A DNA stretch of 64,000 nucleotides, taken from Algibacter miyuki (lineage in GTDB: Bacteria; Bacteroidota; Bacteroidia; Flavobacteriales; Flavobacteriaceae). A program made the position numbers and the translations under genes. Location: assembly GCF_030409805.1 (NCBI RefSeq), contig NZ_JAUFQP010000010.1:253001-317000 (forward strand), written 5' to 3'. The notes beneath the pieces are model-generated. The model was not told the origin of the DNA. It was given only the letters and a program-made list of their open reading frames with translations, and did no database searches. This document shows positions 1 through 8,931 of the stretch, one piece after another (the first letter of the stretch is position 1; every line of letters starts with the position of its first letter).

Positions 1-982
1 TTCCTTGTAAACCATGACGACCAATAGCCATACCATGATCTGAAGTATAAACAATATAAGTATTATCTAGTTCGCCCATAGCTTCAAGCTTAGCTAAAAC
101 TTTCTCTAATTGATTGTCTACATTCTCTGAACAAGCGTACTCTCTACCTAATTCATTTCTTATTGTTCTTTCATCTCTATTTTTCCAAACACCACTTACA
201 CGTTCTTCATCTCTAAGTTCTGGATGTCCATGAAAAAACGGGTGTGCAGCTAAATAATTATCTTGAAGTTCTGGTTGCTTATCATTTGCAGCAGGCAATG
301 AATTTGGATCTTTATGATTGGTTGCACCATACTTTTCTAACAATTCCGGCGTACCATTTCGAGTATCATGTGGGTGAGAAAATCCGAAATAGATAAAAAA
401 CGGATCTTCTTCTTTCGCAACTTCTCTATCTCCTAAATATTCTAGCACTTGCTTTGCATGCCAAGCACTTCCTGTTTCTTCTGTCCCGCCACGTTTTGTT
501 GCATCGTGAACCACAGTAAATTGCTTGTTCGCTCCTGGATAAGAGTTTCCTTTTTTACAAGTTCTCATGGTTTTATAACCCGCACGATTAAAAACAGCTC
601 CAATAGTTTGGTCGTCTATCTCGTTTGGGCCAGTTTGCTTTTGAAATTCTGCACTTGGCGGTAAATGCCATAACGTTCTTCCAGACATAATCATGTGGCG
701 CGATGGTGTACAGACAGCTCCATTCATAGAACCCATGTGGCGCGCTTGCTCAACAACCACACCTTGGCTAGCCAATTTACTAATGGTTGGTGTTTCTAAA
801 ATTGAATTTGGATCGTAGGTTTGCAAATCGAATGGCGATTGATCATCCACCAGTACAAATAGAAAATTTGGACGTTTTGGTGCTTCTGCAACTTCCGATT
901 TTGTTTCTGCTTTATTTTTACAACTTGTAAAAGCTAGCACTAAAACTCCTGCTAAAAGGGTGTGTTTAAAAAATTTATGCAT
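1..982 (-). CDS. Secreted sulfatase lipoprotein (S1 type), 3' end outside the window
   Basis: The first 327 residues of a formylglycine-dependent sulfatase that hydrolyses sulfate esters, probably on an algal polysaccharide. The start at 982 gives a lipoprotein signal with lipobox-like FTSC (C21). A metal-binding VDDQ segment follows near residue 45, and the sulfatase signature CTPSR has C91 as the residue converted to formylglycine. The reading ends at the left edge inside a SDHGMAIGRHG segment typical of the second conserved sulfatase block, so the C-terminal part is missing. It is the last visible gene of the minus-strand locus. The exact S1 subfamily and substrate cannot be told from sequence alone. 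Confidence 0.93.
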   Translation of the reverse strand, partial: MHKFFKHTLLAGVLVLAFTSCKNKAETKSEVAEAPKRPNFLFVLVDDQSPFDLQTYDPNSILETPTISKLASQGVVVEQARHMGSMNGAVCTPSRHMIMSGRTLWHLPPSAEFQKQTGPNEIDDQTIGAVFNRAGYKTMRTCKKGNSYPGANKQFTVVHDATKRGGTEETGSAWHAKQVLEYLGDREVAKEEDPFFIYFGFSHPHDTRNGTPELLEKYGATNHKDPNSLPAANDKQPELQDNYLAAHPFFHGHPELRDEERVSGVWKNRDERTIRNELGREYACSENVDNQLEKVLAKLEAMGELDNTYIVYTSDHGMAIGRHGLQG

Positions 983-1080
983 ACTATTTATTGTTTGTTT
1001 AGTTTTTGATATTAATGTGAGTTGTTTCAATTTTTATGACTTAGTCTTTTTATATTTTTAAATTAGGAGCACTTAATTAT

Positions 1081-1887
1081 CTAAAATAAAACCTCATCTA
1101 TAACTCGCGCCACTTCTTCGCCTTGCTGATTAAAACCTAAAGCTTTGTAATGCACATTTCCGGGAGCTTGCTCCCAAGCTTCGCGATGTGGCTTGGTAAA
1201 GGCATACAGATCATTAACGATTATATCGGGATGATTTGCTAAAACTTCTAACGCTGCTGTATTGTATTTAATACTATCACCTTTAAATCGACCTTTTGCA
1301 TTTTCGGGAACAGGTGTTGTGGTTGCGAAAATTAATTTTGCTTTCGGAAATTTGGTTTTCAAATACTGACAAATGCCTTCTAAATTTTCTTTATATGTTT
1401 CAACAGACGACACTTGCTTACCTTCTGTTTTATTTAAGTTTTTTCCTTTAAGGTACTTTAAATCATGCAATCCAACATTAAAATGAATAACATCCCAATC
1501 GAATTTCCAGCCTTCCTCTAACCCCGGTTGAAACATGCTTTCTTGTAGCTTTTCCATATTCGGAATAAACTGATCGCTAGAACCTCCATTCTTAAACAAG
1601 CGATACACATTCGCTTTTCCTCTTAAAAGTTTCATCACTTTTGAAGAATAAGCTATTGAAATAGAGTCGCCATAAATAAACACATTAGGTATTCTCTTTT
1701 TTGGATGCACATAAACAAAGGCATCCGTTTTATAAGACTTCCCGATTTTGCCACACAAGGCATCCCAAGTATTTTTACAAATAGCTTCGTTCGTTTTTTT
1801 ATAAACGGTTTTAGCACAAGCCATCGGAACCATACTGATTCCTACAGTCCCAAAACTTAATATTTTTATAAACTTTTTACGTTGCAC
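1081..1887 (-). CDS. SGNH/GDSL-family hydrolase, probable secreted carbohydrate esterase
   Basis: A 268-residue protein with an N-terminal basic, then hydrophobic, export signal (a weak lipobox at MAC). The SGNH block I reads GDS with S75, block III is seen as FNVGLHD, and a late block reads GNVHY with H246. In most SGNH enzymes the last block is DxxH; here the position three before His is Gly (G243), so the usual Asp is not in place and a Ser-His dyad or a shifted Asp may act. It sits between sulfatases in the same direction, which suggests removal of acetyl or other ester groups from the same glycan. The ester substrate is unknown. Confidence 0.8.
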   Translation of the reverse strand: MQRKKFIKILSFGTVGISMVPMACAKTVYKKTNEAICKNTWDALCGKIGKSYKTDAFVYVHPKKRIPNVFIYGDSISIAYSSKVMKLLRGKANVYRLFKNGGSSDQFIPNMEKLQESMFQPGLEEGWKFDWDVIHFNVGLHDLKYLKGKNLNKTEGKQVSSVETYKENLEGICQYLKTKFPKAKLIFATTTPVPENAKGRFKGDSIKYNTAALEVLANHPDIIVNDLYAFTKPHREAWEQAPGNVHYKALGFNQQGEEVARVIDEVLF

Positions 1888-1936
1888 GTGTTTCTCTCTT
1901 AAATTGAACGTTTTTTGATTTCAGAAATATCTTCCT

Positions 1937-3526
1937 TTAATTCAAACTCATCCATGTTAATTGGTCCCAGTTTTCTGTAACATAAGGTTGAGGTAATCCT
2001 TCTGTTGATCGGCCTGTTTTTATAATATCAGTGATTTTAGCTGTTAGCCTACTAACCACTTCTGGTTGCTCAAAATATAAGTTTGTAGTTTCTCCAGGAT
2101 CGTTTTCCATATCGTAAAGTTCAAAAGGTGCTTCACCCTCTTTTGGTTCTATAATAACAGGTTTTAAAGAACCACCAGAACCTCTAAGCATGTTTAATTT
2201 CCATTTCCCTTCGCGAATAGCAAAATGCCCCGTAAATGAATGATGAATTACCGGTCTATCTGCTTTTTGCTTAACAGCGGCGTCCTTCATCATTGGCCAT
2301 AAGCTGTAACTATCTTCTCCTGCATTATCAGGTATTTTAGCTCCAACAATATCAGCAATAGTTGCTAAATAATCGGTTTGACAAACTGGATCGTTTACTT
2401 GACTTCCTGCTTTAATAGCATTTGGCCAACGCATTAAAAACGGTACTCGGTGTCCGCCTTCATAAATATCACGTTTTCCACCTTTAAAATTCATACAACT
2501 ATAATGTCCGTAAGTATTTCTTTGATAAGCATAATTAGATTCTGCACCATTATCCGATGAAAAAATAACCAAAGTATTTTCATCTAAACCATTTGCTTTT
2601 AAAGCATCCAACACTTGCCCGATACGATAATCTGTTTCCTCCATAAAATCGCCATAATTTCCGCAGTTACTTTTTCCTTGAAAATCAGGATGTGTACAAT
2701 GTGGTAAATGTGGGCTTGTAAGTGGTAAATATAAAAAGAAAGGTTTTCCAGATTTAGATTCATCCGCAGCATTACCGATGTATTCAACGGCTTTATCGGC
2801 AAAAGTTTTAAGTACCAATTCGTCATTAAATGAAGGCGCTACCTCAACATAGCCTTTCGCTTGTTCTTCCTGATAAGGAGGCGTCATTCTATACGTACGT
2901 GGTGTTACATCCAATTTCTTTTTTGTATAAAGCGTTGGTGGATCAAGCACTCGATCGTTTTCTAAATAAGTTAATATACCATAATTCATAGAAGCAGGAA
3001 TTCCGAAGAAATAATCGAAACCTTTTTCTATTGGACCATCTGTGAAAGGTTTAGACCAATCGCGACCACCCTTTTTCACATCACCTTCAAACTCCATTTG
3101 AAGGTGCCATTTACCAATCATGGCTGTACTATAACCTTGCTCACGAAGTAACGAAGCAATCGTCATTCTATCTTTTTCAATTAAACACGGGCCATCTGCA
3201 CGTAAAACATTTTTCTTTAAACTTGTTCTCCAACTGTAACGCCCTGTTAACAGGCTGTATCTAGAAGGTGTACAAACCGCATCACTACTATGTCCATCGG
3301 TAAAAGTTACGCCTTCGTTAGCTAACTTATCCATATTGGGCGTTTTAAATTTCGCCTCTGGGTTAAGTGCTCCAACATCTCCATAACCTTGATCGTCGGT
3401 GTAAATAATAACAATATTAGGTTTTGTTTCTTCGGATACTTCTGTTGCCTGATTTTTACTTTGTTGCCCACAAGAGACTAATAAAACAAGGTTCAAATAA
3501 GCTACTAATTTTAATATTAATTTCAT
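1937..3526 (-). CDS. Secreted arylsulfatase lipoprotein (S1 type)
   Basis: A full-length sulfatase of 529 residues. The lipoprotein signal ends at LVSC (C19). YTDDQGYGD near residue 43 supplies metal-binding aspartates, and C85 in CTPSR is the formylglycine precursor. GKWHL near residue 140 and SSDNGAE near residue 320 are further conserved sulfatase blocks. Overall it resembles arylsulfatase A and N-acetylgalactosamine-6-sulfatase relatives. It lies 49 bp downstream of the next sulfatase gene, in the same direction, so co-transcription is likely. It probably acts at the cell surface or in the periplasm on sulfated oligosaccharides. The linkage it attacks is not resolvable here. Confidence 0.93.
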   Translation of the reverse strand: MKLILKLVAYLNLVLLVSCGQQSKNQATEVSEETKPNIVIIYTDDQGYGDVGALNPEAKFKTPNMDKLANEGVTFTDGHSSDAVCTPSRYSLLTGRYSWRTSLKKNVLRADGPCLIEKDRMTIASLLREQGYSTAMIGKWHLQMEFEGDVKKGGRDWSKPFTDGPIEKGFDYFFGIPASMNYGILTYLENDRVLDPPTLYTKKKLDVTPRTYRMTPPYQEEQAKGYVEVAPSFNDELVLKTFADKAVEYIGNAADESKSGKPFFLYLPLTSPHLPHCTHPDFQGKSNCGNYGDFMEETDYRIGQVLDALKANGLDENTLVIFSSDNGAESNYAYQRNTYGHYSCMNFKGGKRDIYEGGHRVPFLMRWPNAIKAGSQVNDPVCQTDYLATIADIVGAKIPDNAGEDSYSLWPMMKDAAVKQKADRPVIHHSFTGHFAIREGKWKLNMLRGSGGSLKPVIIEPKEGEAPFELYDMENDPGETTNLYFEQPEVVSRLTAKITDIIKTGRSTEGLPQPYVTENWDQLTWMSLN

Positions 3527-3559
3527 TTTGATATTTTAAATTCCGCCTAAATAGCGTTT

Positions 3560-5353
3560 TTAATTTATTTTTTCAACATATACATAATATGCAGGGTGTA
3601 CACGACCTAACTCATCTATAAGTTGTGCTTCCATATCGTATTTTCCCGCTGGAATCTTCCCTGTAAAAGTTACTTCATCTTGATCTGCTTTAATGTCTAA
3701 AGTTTTAGAAATATTAGCTACATATAAGAAAGCTTCTTTAAAATCTGATTTTTCTCCAGCTGGCGATGTTTTATCATATTCGATAGCCTTTTCTTGAGCT
3801 GGAAACGTCGCGTTGATAGCTAAGTTCCTTTCTCTTGGAAACCTGCGTAAACTGATTTTATAATCGCCATCTTCAACAAATTCAATTTTCCACTTACCAC
3901 CAGCACGAGCACCAGTAATAGCTCCATTTTGGTGCCAAGCTCCGCTAAATTTCCCTACAATCATATCGTGAGCTGAAATTCTACTCGGGTTTTCTTTTGG
4001 AGAACCTACTTTAATGTAAGCATAACGCTCATTAACTTCTTCGTCTACAAAAGATTGCCACCAGGTTTCATACCCCACACTTAAACGAGCAGCGACTTCT
4101 GGGTGTGCAGAAATAATGTTATTTTGCTGACCTAAATCGTTATTTATATTATACAGTTCTTTACCATCAACTAAACGCCAATCTTTGTCCATAACTGTAT
4201 ATTTTCTATACTTGATTAGGTTTTGTTCTCTTTGGGTATCCATATATAAAATTCGGTTTTCCCAAGTATCATTCTTAGCCTCTAATAAAGGTGTTAAACT
4301 TTTACCATCCAGTTTTTTAACCGGATTAAAATCTAAACCTAATAAATCTACAAATGTTGGTAATAAATCGTAATGCGCTACTAACTCATCAATATCTTTA
4401 CCGCCTGTCAATTTTCCGTCTGGCCATCTAATATAAAGTGGCACACGGTGTCCACCTTCGTACTGGCTACCTTTACCACCTTTTAATCCTGCATTGTAAA
4501 CACTTCTACCTGCTGCGGTACCATTATCTGTAGTAAAAATTACGATGGTATTATCGGCGATACCTAAATCGTCTAATTTATCTTCTAACTTTTTGAAATT
4601 GTCGTCAATATTGGTAATCATTCCATAAAAACGCAAGGTTCTCTCATTGATATCTTTATACTTTTTACCTTGGTATAAATCAAAATAATCTTTTGGAAGA
4701 TTATACGGTGAATGCGGTGCATTGGTAGAAATATAACAGAAAAAAGGTTTGTCTTTATTGGTTTCAATAAAATCTAAAGCACCATTGAAAAACACATCTG
4801 AGCAATACCCATCATACTTTTCCATTTTACTATTGTGCCAGTAGGTATCATCGAAATAATCGTTACCCCAATAATCTGGACCTTGCCCTACACCTCCGCC
4901 ACCATGACGAATAACTTCATGAAAGCCTCTATCTTCAGGACGAAAAGGATAATTATCTCCTAAATGCCATTTTCCGAACATGGCATTAGTATATCCGTTT
5001 TGAGCAAAAATTTGAGGTAAAGTCACTTCATCTTCAAAAAGAATAGAGCGCCCATTAATAGTATGAAACACATTAACACGATTACTATGGCGTCCCGTCA
5101 TGATTGCTCCACGTGTTGGTGCACAGGTAGTTGATACGTGGTAATTTGTAAAACGAACCGCATCGGAATAAAACTTATCGATGTTTGGTGTCTGAATAAA
5201 CTCATTTCCCTCACAAGCTAAATCGCCCTTCCCTTGATCATCGGTAATTACAATAATGACGTTTGGCTTCTGTTTTGATTGTGCCGAAAGCTTATCAACA
5301 TGTGCAAATATGGTAACTAAGACTAAAAATAGTAATGACGTTTTTTTTCTCAT
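3560..5353 (-). CDS. Secreted sulfatase with C-terminal beta-sandwich-like extension
   Basis: A 597-residue sulfatase with a cleavable signal peptide (cleavage near LSAQ, residue 25). ITDDQGKGD near residue 36 and CAPTR, with C77 as formylglycine precursor, mark the active site; the fourth motif position is Thr rather than the commoner Ser. GKWHLGDN and TTDNGTAAG are also present. About 130 residues after the catalytic domain (from about 465) look like an added beta-rich domain. It is clearly paralogous to the next gene upstream (5408-7243): both share HVS-x-TCAPTR, a downstream HTINGRS/HTVNGRS segment and FRPEDRGF/FRPEDKGF. The two may act on related sulfate positions. Confidence 0.93.
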   Translation of the reverse strand: MRKKTSLLFLVLVTIFAHVDKLSAQSKQKPNVIIVITDDQGKGDLACEGNEFIQTPNIDKFYSDAVRFTNYHVSTTCAPTRGAIMTGRHSNRVNVFHTINGRSILFEDEVTLPQIFAQNGYTNAMFGKWHLGDNYPFRPEDRGFHEVIRHGGGGVGQGPDYWGNDYFDDTYWHNSKMEKYDGYCSDVFFNGALDFIETNKDKPFFCYISTNAPHSPYNLPKDYFDLYQGKKYKDINERTLRFYGMITNIDDNFKKLEDKLDDLGIADNTIVIFTTDNGTAAGRSVYNAGLKGGKGSQYEGGHRVPLYIRWPDGKLTGGKDIDELVAHYDLLPTFVDLLGLDFNPVKKLDGKSLTPLLEAKNDTWENRILYMDTQREQNLIKYRKYTVMDKDWRLVDGKELYNINNDLGQQNNIISAHPEVAARLSVGYETWWQSFVDEEVNERYAYIKVGSPKENPSRISAHDMIVGKFSGAWHQNGAITGARAGGKWKIEFVEDGDYKISLRRFPRERNLAINATFPAQEKAIEYDKTSPAGEKSDFKEAFLYVANISKTLDIKADQDEVTFTGKIPAGKYDMEAQLIDELGRVHPAYYVYVEKIN

Positions 5354-5407
5354 TATGGTAAAAGTTAGGTTATTAATTCCTAAAAGTAAAAAATTATAAA
5401 ACCTAAC

Positions 5408-7243
5408 CTATATTTTTTCGACGAGCGTATAATATGCTCCTAATTCTTTACCTGAATCTAAAGTAAACCACGTTTGAAGTTGTGTTTCTCCTGCTTTAAG
5501 ATCTACGGTGAATTCTACAAATTCCGCATTAGGATCTACAACAACAGACTGCTCTTCATCTTGAATTTTAATTCTAGCATTTTTAATAGTTAACTTTTTA
5601 CTTTTTACACTTTCTCTAACCGTTGTGCCTTCTAGAGTTGGACGCACCGGAGCCACGCCATTTAAAGGTAAACCTGTTTCTATTGGCCAACGACGTAATT
5701 TTAAGTTGTAAGTTCCACTTTCAGCAACCTTTACTAACCAATACCCATTATCGATATAACCTTGTCTAATATGGCGTTGATGCCACGGACTTGCTGCCGC
5801 TGTAGTGTGCCAATCATGACCGTGTAACGTTGTTGGGTTTTCATTTGGAGTACCTACAATAATATAAGGTTGATCGGCATAACTTGGAGAAATTTCTTTC
5901 CACCAAGCATCATACTCTGCTTTAAAAGCATCCATTTTTTCAGGAAATTGATCGGCAACATTAGTACGTTGTTCCGGATCTTTACTTAAATCGTAAAGCT
6001 CGGTACCATTAACAAGTCTCCAATCGCCTTTCATAAAAGCGGTTCTTCTCCAAGGTTCTGGCACTTCAGTACGTTGCGAATTTGTAATAATCGCACGATC
6101 TACAAATGCTTCATTATGACCATCGATTAATGGTTTTAAACTTTTTCCGTCGAATTTTAAATCTTCTTTAACTTCTAAACCACATAAATCGACCAAAGTT
6201 GGTGCAATATCGTAATGTGCCGTAAGTTCGTTAATATCTTTTCCGGTAGTAATTCCACCATCTTTCCAGTGAATGAATAAAGGCACACGGTGTCCACCTT
6301 CATACATACTCGCTTTAATACCACGCATACCTGCGTTGAATCCTTTATCAGTAAAACCATCTAAACGATCGCCTCCTTTTTCAATTTTTGCTCCTGCTGA
6401 AGTTCCATTATCAGTAGAGAAAATCAAAATGGTGTTATCCATTAAATCGATTTCTTTTAAATATTCTACTAGTTTCCCAAGGTTCTCATCAACATTAGAA
6501 ATTAAACCGTAAAAGGCTGCATTTGGTATGTTTTCATTATTTTCATAAGGATCTGAATATTTCTTATCAACAAAATACGGCGTATGTGCTGCGTTGGTAG
6601 ATAAATAACAGAAGAATGGCTTATTATTCTTTTGATTTTCTGCCATGTAGTTTTTAGCATTTTCGAACCAAATATCAGTACAAAATCCTTCAAATTTCTT
6701 TAACTCACCATTGTGCTTGTAGGTATCATTAAAATAATCATTATCCCAATAATCCAAAGCTTGCTCAACACCACCTCCACTGTGTACTAAAACTTCTTCG
6801 AAGCCTTTGTCTTCCGGACGAAATGGGTAATTATCACCTAAGTGCCATTTTCCAAAAATTCCGGTTGCATAGCCATTATCTTTAAAAACTTGAGCAATAG
6901 TAGTCTCTCTATCTAAAATTAACGAACGCCCGTTTACAGTATGCCAAACACCAGCTCGGTTTGAGTGATGCCCCGTCATTAAAGCGGCTCTTGTTGGCGC
7001 ACAAGTTGGAGATACGTGATATTGTGTAAAACGCGCACTTACATCGTAAAGATTATCGATGTTTGGTGTTTTAATTTCCTTGTTGCCAAGGCGTCCAATA
7101 TCACCATAACCCTGATCGTCTACAACAAGTAAAATAACGTTTGGTTTTTCTTTCTTTACCTCAGTCTTTTTTTCTTCCGATTTACAAGACACCATAAATA
7201 AGGCGCATAAAATTACAGCAATAAGACCTCTACTTTTTTTCAT
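5408..7243 (-). CDS. Sulfatase lipoprotein, paralogue of the 3560-5353 sulfatase
   Basis: A 611-residue sulfatase with a lipobox (MVSC, C20), metal-binding VDDQGYGD near residue 41 and CAPTR with C81 as the formylglycine precursor. GKWHLGDNYPF and STDNGTSAG blocks follow, and a C-terminal beta-rich domain of about 140 residues ends the protein. It is shared in layout with the neighbouring 597-residue sulfatase, pointing to a local duplication, but this copy is lipid-anchored while the other has a cleavable signal. It is separated from the beta-helix gene by about 180 bp, so it may start its own transcript. Substrate inferred only from the locus: a sulfated polysaccharide. Confidence 0.93.
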   Translation of the reverse strand: MKKSRGLIAVILCALFMVSCKSEEKKTEVKKEKPNVILLVVDDQGYGDIGRLGNKEIKTPNIDNLYDVSARFTQYHVSPTCAPTRAALMTGHHSNRAGVWHTVNGRSLILDRETTIAQVFKDNGYATGIFGKWHLGDNYPFRPEDKGFEEVLVHSGGGVEQALDYWDNDYFNDTYKHNGELKKFEGFCTDIWFENAKNYMAENQKNNKPFFCYLSTNAAHTPYFVDKKYSDPYENNENIPNAAFYGLISNVDENLGKLVEYLKEIDLMDNTILIFSTDNGTSAGAKIEKGGDRLDGFTDKGFNAGMRGIKASMYEGGHRVPLFIHWKDGGITTGKDINELTAHYDIAPTLVDLCGLEVKEDLKFDGKSLKPLIDGHNEAFVDRAIITNSQRTEVPEPWRRTAFMKGDWRLVNGTELYDLSKDPEQRTNVADQFPEKMDAFKAEYDAWWKEISPSYADQPYIIVGTPNENPTTLHGHDWHTTAAASPWHQRHIRQGYIDNGYWLVKVAESGTYNLKLRRWPIETGLPLNGVAPVRPTLEGTTVRESVKSKKLTIKNARIKIQDEEQSVVVDPNAEFVEFTVDLKAGETQLQTWFTLDSGKELGAYYTLVEKI

Positions 7244-7421
7244 AAGAATTAATTTATCTGAATAGATGTTGAATGTTTCAATTAAAATATCCGCGCTTTA
7301 GAAAACGGACATTTAAGAGCATAAAAATATCATTTCCTTAGAAATATGGATATAAACTATCATTCAAATACTATAAATTATAGGCTTATATTGAAAAAAC
7401 TTCGATGTTTAGAGGGATTAA

Positions 7422-8912
7422 CTACTTTTTTTCTTCGGAAGCAGGATAGGTTTTTACAAGATTAGCTGTTCCATAATCGGTTACTTTACCACTACTTTTC
7501 ACTTGATTTCCTTCGGATAAATGACCTAAAATAACCGGATAATTAGTGCCGTTTTTTATTGAAATTTTTGTCGCACTATACGTTTTATTTCCAAAATGCT
7601 TCTTAAAATTTTCCTCATATCCTTTAGGTACATTTGGATAATCTGTAGTTAAAAACTGAAAGCGAGCAGGATAACCAACCACAATGGGTCTAAGTGTATT
7701 ATCGATAGTTTCTGAAGGATTAGCTGCCGTTAATTTTATATTATGTCCATGCCCTTTTATGGCTGCAAATACATGGTTTCCGACAGCATGTGGAGCCGGT
7801 AAAACAGTTAAATCTATATTTTGGTTTGATACTTTATCAAAATGCATGTAAAGTAACGGCCCGTAAGCAGCATTGCCTTTACAATTAATCATTTCGCCAC
7901 CATTATTTAGAGAATAGCCCTCGACAACACAATCTAAAACTGTGCTATTTTTAACCGTTACTTTCCCTTTTGCCATGTACAATTTAATACCGCCTCTACA
8001 TTTTTTAACCACACAATTCTCGACGGTTACAGACCCTGGAATATTATAAGCGCGAATACCATCTTCCGTAAGGTTAAACATTACATCACGAGGAATAGGA
8101 AGTCCTTCCATTTCTCCAAGTGGCATTTTGTAATTAAATCGTTTTGGTAAATCACCATCGTTAGTTTCTGTGTAAGCATCGTTACTTGGGCGCACATCAC
8201 CTTCAATGTAGGTGTTTTTAATTAGGGTTTTATCAGCGTTTTTCTGCATGTAAATAACATGTCCAAATGCTCTATGTTGAAATTCGCAATTATCAACCGT
8301 ATTCCCCACGCCTGTAATTAACAAAGCGCAACGTTTGTCTAAACCGGTAGCATTACCTCTGCCAATACCGTACATATTGCCATAGCCATAAGGAAACGAA
8401 CCTCTTACGGTTAGCTTTATGCCATCCACAGTATTATTATTTCCTGAAACGCGAATATTTGCACCTCCTTTTAAGCCTTTCGCCAAAGTTTTTCGGTTTT
8501 GATTGTAGCTCCCAAAATCGGTTACTTTCTCCATACCGTTTTGGTAAGTATCTTCGAAATCGCCTCCTCTTAAAATATTATTAGAACCTGTAATATCGAA
8601 ATGAGCATCTTTACATGTTCCGACAGGGAAATTGATATAAACCTCATTCAGTTCAATAATATTGTTAGAACCGGAACATGGGAAACCTCTAGATTCTATT
8701 GGTAAATCGGTAATATTATATTTTCCTGGCTTAAGAATAATGTGCTGATTACTTTGCTGAACGGCTTCCCGTAACCCTGATAAACTAGACACTTTAATTT
8801 GATTTAACTGAAGTCCTTTTTCAACTGTTTTACTTTTGTTTTGAGCACAACTAAACTGCGCAACGACGAACATAAGTACTACTGCAATATTTATAAACTT
8901 GAGATGTTTCAT
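7422..8912 (-). CDS. Secreted right-handed parallel beta-helix protein, candidate polysaccharide lyase or hydrolase
   Basis: A 496-residue exported protein (signal near VAQFSCAQ, possibly a lipoprotein at C23). The body is built of short repeating turns rich in Asn and Val such as SGNNNTVDG and GVGNTVDN, the hallmark of a right-handed parallel beta-helix as in chondroitinase-B-like lyases and related glycosidases. The neighbouring gene encodes a paralogue; both keep RGSFPYGYG or KGSFPYGYG, a HR-(A/S)-(F/Y)-GH segment and GIRAYN, which are likely active-site turns. Context among sulfatases and glycoside hydrolases suggests cleavage of a sulfated glycan. I cannot assign a CAZy family. Confidence 0.75.
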   Translation of the reverse strand: MKHLKFINIAVVLMFVVAQFSCAQNKSKTVEKGLQLNQIKVSSLSGLREAVQQSNQHIILKPGKYNITDLPIESRGFPCSGSNNIIELNEVYINFPVGTCKDAHFDITGSNNILRGGDFEDTYQNGMEKVTDFGSYNQNRKTLAKGLKGGANIRVSGNNNTVDGIKLTVRGSFPYGYGNMYGIGRGNATGLDKRCALLITGVGNTVDNCEFQHRAFGHVIYMQKNADKTLIKNTYIEGDVRPSNDAYTETNDGDLPKRFNYKMPLGEMEGLPIPRDVMFNLTEDGIRAYNIPGSVTVENCVVKKCRGGIKLYMAKGKVTVKNSTVLDCVVEGYSLNNGGEMINCKGNAAYGPLLYMHFDKVSNQNIDLTVLPAPHAVGNHVFAAIKGHGHNIKLTAANPSETIDNTLRPIVVGYPARFQFLTTDYPNVPKGYEENFKKHFGNKTYSATKISIKNGTNYPVILGHLSEGNQVKSSGKVTDYGTANLVKTYPASEEKK

Positions 8913-8931
8913 TTTAAAATATTCTTATCAA

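Noticed and set aside
449..664. A 71-codon plus-strand frame at the left edge
   Set aside because: The minus strand there encodes a clear sulfatase with CTPSR; the plus frame is a shadow.
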